From NCBI GenBank assembly GCA_005793295.1, contig SXSX01000249.1:1-6749 (forward strand): a stretch of 6,749 nt of DNA. The letters run 5' to 3'. Each line of letters opens with the position of its first letter. Position 1 is the stretch's first letter. Of the stretch, positions 1 to 4,157 are shown piece after piece. The notes beneath the pieces were generated by a model that saw only the letters and a list, made by a program, of their open reading frames with translations, did no database searches and was not told the DNA's origin. This DNA is from Burkholderiales bacterium. Lineage in GTDB: Bacteria > Pseudomonadota > Gammaproteobacteria > Burkholderiales > Burkholderiaceae_C. The translations under genes were made by a program, and so were the position numbers.

Positions 1-711
1 GACAACATGAGTATTTTGGGACTGACGCTCGATTACGGCCCCTTCCAGTTTTTGGATGGGTACGACCCCGCGCATATTTGCAACCACTCTGACACCCAAG
101 GCCGCTACGCCTTTCACAAACAACCCAGCATCGCTTACTGGAACCTGTTTTGCCTCGGCCAAGCCTTGATGCCTTTGGTCAAAGACCAAGACAACGCGGT
201 CGCTGCGCTTGAAACTTTTAAAGCGCATTACGAACAAGCTTTTGCTAAAACCATGGCCCACAAACTCGGCTTTGCCAACGCCCATGAGAATCAGCGCCCT
301 GTGATTGAAGAAGCGCTGAAACTCTTGGCGGCTGAGAAAGTAGATTTCACGATTTTTTGGCGGCGCTTAAGCCATTGGGCGGTGCGTCGTGACTTGGCCG
401 ATGCGTCTGTGATCGACTTGTTTATCAACCGAGAAGCCGCCACAAACTGGCTGACTAGTTACGCCGCCTTGTTAGACGCAATGCCCGACGCGCCCGGGGC
501 AGCGTTGATGCTTCAAACCAACCCGAAATATATTTTGCGTAACCATCTGGGAGAATTGGCGATTCAAGCAGCCAAAGGCAAAGATTTTTCGGTCTTGCAG
601 GCGCTTCAAACGGTTTTAGAAACGCCGTATGACGAACACCCCGAACACGACGCGTTTGCACAATTCGCGCCCGACTGGGCTGCGAATATTGAAATCAGCT
701 GCAGTTCTTAA
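1..711 (+). CDS. selO: Protein adenylyltransferase SelO (YdiU), C-terminal part
   Basis: SelO is a pseudokinase-fold enzyme that transfers AMP from ATP to Ser/Thr/Tyr of target proteins and is linked to the oxidative-stress response. The frame is open from base 1 (Asp, Asn, then the ATG at 7), so that ATG is internal and the gene starts upstream. 236 residues are visible of a family length near 480-500. The first two codons plus the Asp of LDYGP ten residues later match the catalytic DN...D set (D252, N253 and D262 in Pseudomonas syringae SelO). The Cys of HICNHSD (codon 79-81) and the Cys of the terminal SCSS (codon 700-702) sit where E. coli SelO has C272 and C476, which form a redox-regulatory disulfide. 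The second is the position occupied by selenocysteine in animal SelO. The gene is followed 32 bases later by msrB on the same strand. No frameshift is visible. Identity is secure; the disulfide here is inferred from the E. coli enzyme. Confidence 0.96.
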   Translation, partial: DNMSILGLTLDYGPFQFLDGYDPAHICNHSDTQGRYAFHKQPSIAYWNLFCLGQALMPLVKDQDNAVAALETFKAHYEQAFAKTMAHKLGFANAHENQRPVIEEALKLLAAEKVDFTIFWRRLSHWAVRRDLADASVIDLFINREAATNWLTSYAALLDAMPDAPGAALMLQTNPKYILRNHLGELAIQAAKGKDFSVLQALQTVLETPYDEHPEHDAFAQFAPDWAANIEISCSS

Positions 712-743
712 ATTCCTTATTCCTCTTACTTGGCCTTTAACGT

Positions 744-1151
744 ATGACCTTCAAAACTCAAAAAACCGACGACCAATGGAAAGCCTTGTTGGCTGAAAAA
801 GGGGCCGAGTCTGTGGCGTTTCAAGTCACGCGCCATGCGTCTACCGAGCGCCCCTTCACCGGCAAATACGAATCCCATTGGGCCGATGGCAGCTACCACT
901 GCATGTGTTGCGAAGCCAAGCTGTTTGACTCGGGCACCAAATTCGACGCGCACTGCGGCTGGCCGAGTTTTTCTTTGGCTATTCCTGGCGCTATCAAAGA
1001 AATTACCGATCGAACCCTCGGCATGGTGCGGGTTGAAACGGTGTGCGCTGAATGTGGCGCACATTTGGGCCACGTGTTTGACGACGGCCCGAGCGAGACT
1101 GGCTTGCGCTACTGCATGAACTCGGCCTCGTTAAACTTCACCCCAACATGA
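744..1151 (+). CDS. msrB: Peptide-methionine (R)-S-oxide reductase MsrB
   Basis: MsrB reduces the R epimer of methionine sulfoxide in oxidised proteins, usually with thioredoxin as reductant. The protein is 135 residues, the normal single-domain length, and has no signal peptide, so it should be cytoplasmic. Visible hallmarks are the two zinc-binding CxxC pairs (C53/C56 in YHCMCC and C101/C104 in CAECG), the GWPSF motif after C71, GHVFDDGP, and the catalytic Cys124 in RYCMNSASL. C71 lies 53 residues before C124, matching the spacing of the recycling cysteine in two-cysteine MsrBs, so an intramolecular disulfide step is likely. The start is settled by an in-frame TAA at 738-740 just upstream. 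There is no clear Shine-Dalgarno sequence, which suggests coupling to selO or weak initiation. The TGA stop overlaps the yciB ATG (ATGA, 1148-1151). Confidence 0.97.
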   Translation: MTFKTQKTDDQWKALLAEKGAESVAFQVTRHASTERPFTGKYESHWADGSYHCMCCEAKLFDSGTKFDAHCGWPSFSLAIPGAIKEITDRTLGMVRVETVCAECGAHLGHVFDDGPSETGLRYCMNSASLNFTPT

Positions 1152-1723
1152 AAATACTGATCGACTTTTTCCCGATACTTTTGTTCTTTGGAGCCTACAA
1201 GCTCTATGACATTTATATCGGGACCGGCGTTTTAATGGCCGCCACCATCGCCCAAGTGGCTTTGATTTACGCCATTGATAAACGCCTACAAACCATGCAC
1301 AAAATCACGCTGGTTTTAGTTTTAGGCTTTGGGGCGTTGACCTTGGGCCTGCACGATGAGCGGTTTATCAAGTGGAAACCCACTGTGCTTTATGCGGGTA
1401 TGGCGTTGGGCTTGGCGTATGCCGTTTGGATTGCGCGGAAAAATTTTCTCAAGATACTTTTAGGCGGTCAGCTCGAGTTGCCGGATTCGGTGTGGTACCG
1501 CCTGAATATGGCGTGGGTGCTTTACAGCGCTTTTATGGCCGCGATCAACGCCTATGTGGCCCATTACTACAGCACCGAAGACTGGGTGAACTTCAAGCTT
1601 TGGGGTTACGTGTTTCCCTTGGTCTTTATCATCGGCCAAGGTATTTTTATTGCGCCCCATTTAAAAGCACCAGCGAACGCCGATGACGCACATAACGAAT
1701 CCAAGGGCGGTCCCACACCATGA
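1148..1723 (+). CDS. yciB: Inner membrane protein YciB (IspZ / septation protein A family)
   Basis: This is a polytopic inner-membrane protein of the YciB/IspZ family, reported to matter for normal septation and envelope integrity; its biochemical activity is not established. The 191-residue product matches family length and opens with the typical MKILIDFFPILLFF segment. Hydrophobic spans fall at about residues 4-20, 26-43, 52-68, 77-96, 119-140 and 150-170. The conserved stretches around ERFIKWKPTV (71-80), LNMAWVLY (119-126) and LWGYVFP (151-157) fit the family. The C-terminal ~20 residues are polar and likely variable. The start ATG overlaps the msrB stop and the stop overlaps the bolA start (ATGA at 1720-1723), indicating translational coupling on both sides and no private promoter. 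Confidence 0.95.
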   Translation: MKILIDFFPILLFFGAYKLYDIYIGTGVLMAATIAQVALIYAIDKRLQTMHKITLVLVLGFGALTLGLHDERFIKWKPTVLYAGMALGLAYAVWIARKNFLKILLGGQLELPDSVWYRLNMAWVLYSAFMAAINAYVAHYYSTEDWVNFKLWGYVFPLVFIIGQGIFIAPHLKAPANADDAHNESKGGPTP

Positions 1724-2016
1724 CCGCTGACGCACACGCCGACCTGAGCCCCACCACAGCCAACTTAGAAAAGCGCCTTGTAGAGCGCCTCAATCCCGCT
1801 GCGATGGAGGTGATCGACGAGAGTTACCAACACGCAGGCCATGTGGGGGCCAATGACAGCGGTTTTGGCACCCACTTTCGGGTTCGCATCACTTCACCTT
1901 TATTTACAGGCAAGAGCCGCGTTGCCTGCCATCGGCTTGTGTATGATGCTTTGCAAGATTTCATTGACGAAGGCTTGCATGCCTTGGCCATTGAGACCGA
2001 ATACCCTGCTAAATAA
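1720..2016 (+). CDS. bolA: BolA family protein
   Basis: BolA proteins are small cytoplasmic proteins that bind monothiol glutaredoxins and [2Fe-2S] clusters, and E. coli BolA also acts as a DNA-binding regulator of morphology and envelope genes. The 98-residue product shows the family signature in order: VIDESYQHAGHVG (31-43), a Gly-rich loop, THFRVRITSPLFTGK (51-65), HRLVYDAL (71-78) and LHALAIETEYP (86-96). The long loop after HAGH and the DES motif favour the BolA type over IbaG. His71 corresponds to the invariant C-terminal His that serves as cluster ligand. It is preceded by Cys70, where E. coli BolA has Arg (NRHR), an unusual neighbour. The ATG sits in the ATGA overlap with yciB. About the first 12 residues are a poorly conserved extension. 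Confidence 0.95.
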   Translation: MTADAHADLSPTTANLEKRLVERLNPAAMEVIDESYQHAGHVGANDSGFGTHFRVRITSPLFTGKSRVACHRLVYDALQDFIDEGLHALAIETEYPAK

Positions 2017-2057
2017 TCCCCTTAAGCCTTTTCTCAAAACGCACCGAAAGAAACCGA

Positions 2058-2840
2058 ATGAAGAAACAGTTTGTCTTGGCCGCCGTAGCCGCCATTTTTG
2101 CCACCTGCGCAACCGGCGTGATGGCGCAAAACGTTGCCCTTGTCAATGGCAAAGCCGTTCCTAAAGCCCGTATCGAAGCCTTGGCGCAGCAAGTCGCCCG
2201 CTCCGGCCGCCCCGTAACCGCAGAGATGCAAGGCCAGCTGCGCGAAGAAGTGATCGCCCGCGAGATCTTTACCCAAGCCGCCCAGGCCCAAGGTTTAGAC
2301 GCCACCGACGACTTCAAAATGCAAATGGAATTAACCCGCCAGTCGCTCCTGATTCGCGAATTGTTTACCTCATACCAAAACAAGAATCCGATTACCGATG
2401 CGGAAATGAAAGCCGAATACGACAAGTTTGCTGCGGCTAACAGCGGCAAAGAGTTCAAGGCCCGCCACATCTTGGTAGAAAAAGAAGACCAGGCCAAAGC
2501 CATCATCGCCCAGCTGAAAAAAGGCGGCAAGTTTGAAGAAATCGCCAAAAAGTCGTCTAAAGACCCAGGCTCTGGCGCCAAAGGCGGAGACCTCGACTGG
2601 GCCAGCGCCAGCAGCTACGTTAAAGAATTCTCAGACGCCTTGGCCGCTTTAGGCAAAGGTAAAACCACCGAGACACCGGTTAAAACCCAGTTCGGTTTTC
2701 ACATCATCCGCTTAGATGACGTTCGCGATGCGCAACTTCCAAAGTTTGAAGACGTGAAGCCCCAAATTTCTCAGCAGTTAATGCAACAGAAAATGGGCAA
2801 ATACCAAGAAGAGCTTCGGTCTAAAGCGAAGGTCGAATAA
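2058..2840 (+). CDS. Periplasmic parvulin-type peptidyl-prolyl cis-trans isomerase (Par27-like)
   Basis: This is a secreted prolyl isomerase/chaperone expected to help fold exported and outer-membrane proteins. The 260-residue product starts with a Sec signal peptide: MKK, a hydrophobic core, and a likely signal peptidase I site after VMA (residue 23), giving a mature QNVALVNG start. T-C at 16-17 does not make a lipobox. Residues 24-125 form an N-terminal helical chaperone-like region. The parvulin domain runs from about 131 to 220, with ARHILVEKEDQA, the signature SSKDPGSGAKGGDLDW (about 166-181), and QFGFHIIRLDD near its end. A charged helical tail follows. Layout and length match Bordetella pertussis Par27 as I recall it. 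The gene lies 41 bases after bolA; only a weak purine stretch (GAAAG) precedes the ATG. It is the last gene before a strong terminator. Confidence 0.94.
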   Translation: MKKQFVLAAVAAIFATCATGVMAQNVALVNGKAVPKARIEALAQQVARSGRPVTAEMQGQLREEVIAREIFTQAAQAQGLDATDDFKMQMELTRQSLLIRELFTSYQNKNPITDAEMKAEYDKFAAANSGKEFKARHILVEKEDQAKAIIAQLKKGGKFEEIAKKSSKDPGSGAKGGDLDWASASSYVKEFSDALAALGKGKTTETPVKTQFGFHIIRLDDVRDAQLPKFEDVKPQISQQLMQQKMGKYQEELRSKAKVE

Positions 2841-2841
2841 C

Positions 2842-2869
2842 AAAAAACGCGGCTAGTCCGCGTTTTTTT
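2842..2869 (+). terminator. Intrinsic terminator after the parvulin gene, probably bidirectional
   Basis: AAAAAACGCGG (2842-2852) and CCGCGTTTTTT (2858-2868) form a perfect 11-bp inverted repeat around the 5-base loop CTAGT. The right arm runs into seven T residues (2863-2869). It starts one base after the parvulin TAA stop and should end the selO-to-parvulin transcript. The A-tract on the left gives the same hairpin plus U-run when read from the minus strand, so it should also stop transcripts arriving from the toxin/DUF1624 side. Confidence 0.93.
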
Positions 2870-3080
2870 ATGTCAACGTTGCCCAGGCCTGCCCCGCGCC
2901 AGCGCAAAGTAAGAACAAACTCAAAATGCAACTGCGCTGCCAAGTCCACAGCGGGTCAGCATAAAAGTTAGCCGATAAAAAACCTGCGTTACTGAGATCA
3001 AAACATCCATGAAAAACGGCCATCCACACCAAGGCGAAGCCGCGTAGCGCGTCGACTGCTTCTATTCGGTGTGGGTTCAT
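2868..3080 (-). pseudogene. Truncated DUF1624 (heparan-alpha-glucosaminide N-acetyltransferase-like) membrane protein, N-terminal fragment
   Basis: The 70-residue product begins MNPHRIEAVDALRGFALVWM and continues through AVFHGCFDLSNAGF, ADPLWTWQRS and SLFLLCAGAGQA. This closely follows the N terminus of bacterial DUF1624 membrane proteins, which carry a predicted acyltransferase domain with several membrane spans; the usual length is over 200 residues. Two hydrophobic segments are visible, at about 12-27 and 51-66. Family similarity ends near residue 66 (GQAWA). The frame then stops at a TAA (2868-2870) that lies inside the T-run of the parvulin terminator, so the 3' two thirds appear deleted at that junction. 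The ATG lies 14 bases after the toxin stop with no evident Shine-Dalgarno. Such a fragment is unlikely to be functional. The alternative, a genuine short membrane protein, is less likely. Confidence 0.8.
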
Positions 3081-3094
3081 GCGCTTTTTAGGAA

Positions 3095-3517
3095 CTACGG
3101 GCTGAAGCGCTCGAAAAATTGCGCGGGTGAGAGTATTTCGACTCCCTTAAATGTTTTCACTACCCTCAAATCTGGGTCGCCAGAAATAAGGATGCTTGCC
3201 CCTGAATCGATTGCAAGCTCAATGAATTTGTCATCCGTTTTATCTCGACTTACCGATACCGCCGCCGATACTTCAAAGCGATGGATGGATTGTGCAATCT
3301 TAGCTAGGTGTCTTAAGCGGCCAGAATCGCCGAAATAGCGGTCAAATTTTGATCGAGCAATGCGAGTTTCAAGTTCATGCCAAGTGTCTTTATTCTGCGC
3401 AATTACAAAATGCTCTACGGCGAGTGCTAGAACTTGTGCGGTCTTCGATTGTGGAAGCAAGCCCGCACTAATTAAAACATTGGTATCGATGACGATGTAA
3501 GCGAGTTCAGTCTTCAT
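3095..3517 (-). CDS. PIN-domain toxin of a type II toxin-antitoxin pair (COG1569-like)
   Basis: PIN-domain toxins are Mg2+-dependent RNases that cleave cellular RNA when freed from their antitoxin. The 140-residue product matches the 'putative toxin component, PIN family' group. Acidic residues expected in the active site are visible: D11 in VIDTNVLIS, E48 or E50 in WHELE, D96 in TDDKFIELA, and D114 in ISGDPDL. The C-terminal VEILSPAQFFERF is also typical of this group. The ATG overlaps the last 11 bases of the antitoxin gene (3507-3517) and has no Shine-Dalgarno of its own, so translation should depend on the upstream gene. Sampled G+C (3181-3240: 42 %) is lower than in the flanking core genes, consistent with acquisition. 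The catalytic set looks complete, so the toxin is probably active. The cleavage target cannot be read from the sequence. Confidence 0.9.
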   Translation of the reverse strand: MKTELAYIVIDTNVLISAGLLPQSKTAQVLALAVEHFVIAQNKDTWHELETRIARSKFDRYFGDSGRLRHLAKIAQSIHRFEVSAAVSVSRDKTDDKFIELAIDSGASILISGDPDLRVVKTFKGVEILSPAQFFERFSP

Positions 3518-3812
3518 TAAGCAAACGCATTACATCGTCTTCGGTTACCCCCTCTTCGGCGGCTGCGTTGCTCATTTTTGAAAGGTGAAGTCGCATGGAA
3601 TCCCCTGCGTCTTTGCCACGCAGCGGGTAGGTTTCACTAATGAGCGCAGCAACATGAAACGGGATGGTTTGGGTCGTCGCTTGGTAATCTTCATACGACA
3701 GAACGACTGCGACCGGGCGACCCCGGCGCGTAACCGCGACAGGTTGCCGCTGTGAAGCGTCGATCAGTGTCCCAAACTGGTTTTGGGCCGCAAGAGAAGT
3801 CATTGTGAGCAT
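3507..3812 (-). CDS. Phd/YefM-family antitoxin
   Basis: This is the predicted antitoxin for the PIN toxin encoded immediately downstream: it should bind and neutralise the toxin and repress their shared promoter. From the ATG at 3812 it is 101 residues. The N-terminal part (MLTMTSLAAQNQFGTLIDASQ, then PVAVTRRGRPVAVVLSYEDY, up to about residue 43) is the Phd/YefM DNA-binding fold. The rest is charged and helical, ending VTEDDVMRLLNED, and probably wraps the toxin. The frame also allows a GTG at 3818, but AAGGAG (3821-3826) lies only 2 bases from that GTG and 8 bases from the ATG, so the ATG is chosen. A YefM-type antitoxin paired with a PIN toxin rather than RelE is a known mix-and-match arrangement. 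Expression is probably autoregulated through the palindrome at 3839-3855. Confidence 0.9.
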   Translation of the reverse strand: MLTMTSLAAQNQFGTLIDASQRQPVAVTRRGRPVAVVLSYEDYQATTQTIPFHVAALISETYPLRGKDAGDSMRLHLSKMSNAAAEEGVTEDDVMRLLNED

Positions 3813-3820
3813 GTTCACCG

Positions 3821-3826
3821 CTCCTT
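3821..3826 (-). promoter_or_regulatory. Ribosome-binding site of the antitoxin gene
   Basis: AAGGAG on the minus strand, 8 bases before the ATG at 3812. It is the strongest Shine-Dalgarno match in the window and decides the start in favour of ATG 3812 over GTG 3818. Confidence 0.85.
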
Positions 3827-3837
3827 AGATTAGGTAT

Positions 3838-3872
3838 TACAGCCATTATAGCTGTTTCATCTGTTTTGCAAC
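3838..3872 (-). promoter_or_regulatory. Promoter of the toxin-antitoxin pair
   Basis: On the minus strand a perfect TATAAT (3845-3850) precedes the antitoxin ATG by 32 bases, leaving room for a short leader containing AAGGAG. The -35 is weaker: TTGCAA (3866-3871) at 15-base spacing or GTTGCA (3867-3872) at 16. The -10 overlaps the stop region of the upstream small ORF (CTATAATGG contains its TAA), so the pair is expected to have its own promoter rather than read-through from purL. Confidence 0.65.
3839..3855. promoter_or_regulatory. Palindromic operator candidate over the -10 element
   Basis: ACAGC (3839-3843) and GCTGT (3851-3855) are perfect inverted arms. The 7-base centre holds a further symmetric ATTAT (3845-3849), so only the C3844/A3850 pair mismatches. 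The palindrome covers the TATAAT of the antitoxin promoter, the usual place for a Phd/YefM antitoxin to bind and repress its own operon. Binding is inferred from position and symmetry, not from a known site. Confidence 0.5.
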
Positions 3873-4049
3873 CTTAGAAATCAGAAACTCTTCGTGAGGA
3901 GGCAGGGCGCTGATCGGACTCATGTAATAACTCCCACAAAAATGACCATTTGCTTCAACAGGCCATCGGTTTATGCTTTCAGTGTCAAGATTTCCCGCGT
4001 CACCTCTTCCAGGCTGCGCAAAGGCTTGTGCTATTACCGATTTAACCAT
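3846..4049 (-). CDS. Small hypothetical ORF upstream of the toxin-antitoxin pair
   Basis: From the ATG at 4049 this encodes 67 residues, beginning MVKSVIAQAFAQPG and ending LISKVAKQMKQL. I do not recognise the family. The middle (INRWPVEANGHFCGSYYMS) is rich in aromatics and Gly, and the end looks like a short amphipathic helix; there is no signal peptide or membrane span. A TTG one codon earlier (4052) could also open the frame, and neither start has a good Shine-Dalgarno. Codon use is more A/T-ending than in purL. The TAA lies within the antitoxin -10 region, so the ORF fits snugly between the AT-rich spacer and the toxin-antitoxin promoter. It may be a real accessory gene, the 3' end of a decayed gene, or chance. 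Confidence 0.35.
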   Translation of the reverse strand: MVKSVIAQAFAQPGRGDAGNLDTESINRWPVEANGHFCGSYYMSPISALPPHEEFLISKVAKQMKQL

Positions 4050-4157
4050 CAAAAGTAAGCGAATATTTTTATAAATTTTATGCGCCCAGATTTTTCGACG
4101 AATTTATGAAAATATCTTAGCAATACTTGTTTTTTTGAGTAAGCCTCGACAGCCGTC
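4050..4157. other. AT-rich spacer between purL and the accessory islet
   Basis: This gene-free stretch follows the purL stop. Counted G+C over 4041-4140 is 26 of 100 bases, against 34 of 60 in a purL sample (4501-4560). It holds an imperfect inverted repeat (4061-4116), a T7 run (4130-4136), and two copies of AGTAAGC (4054-4060 and 4138-4144). I see no tRNA, no integrase site I can name, and no canonical G+C-rich terminator for purL. It may contain the promoter for the small ORF (several TATAAA/TAAAAT-like hexamers on the minus strand), but none stands out. Confidence 0.6.
4061..4116. repeat. Imperfect AT-rich inverted repeat
   Basis: GAATATTTTTATAAATT (4061-4077) and AATTTATGAAAATATC (4101-4116) are reverse complements apart from one mismatch and one extra base, separated by 23 bases. 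In RNA from the purL strand this would be a ~16-bp A/U stem with a large loop. It could be a weak transcription stop for purL, a protein-binding site, or a remnant of a mobile end. It is not followed closely by a U-run in the purL direction, so it is not a standard terminator. Confidence 0.55.

Noticed and set aside
7..9. ATG as the start of selO
   Set aside because: The two codons before it (Asp-Asn) are the conserved catalytic pair of SelO, so the ATG is internal to a gene cut by the window edge.
2009..2581. A 190-codon minus-strand frame opposite the parvulin and bolA genes
   Set aside because: It lies antisense to an unambiguous secreted parvulin and the end of bolA. The translation is Ser/Ala/Arg-rich with no family resemblance.
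3069..3338. An 89-codon plus-strand frame across the toxin gene
   Set aside because: It is opposite the PIN toxin, whose motifs are clear; there is no Shine-Dalgarno or recognisable domain.
3816..3818. GTG as the antitoxin start
   Set aside because: AAGGAG is only 2 bases away from it but 8 bases from the ATG at 3812, which also fits the usual Phd/YefM N terminus.
3081..4157. CRISPR array, tRNA gene or transposase in the non-core interval
   Set aside because: No spaced direct repeats, no cloverleaf-like sequence ending in CCA, and no transposase or integrase motifs were seen in any frame.
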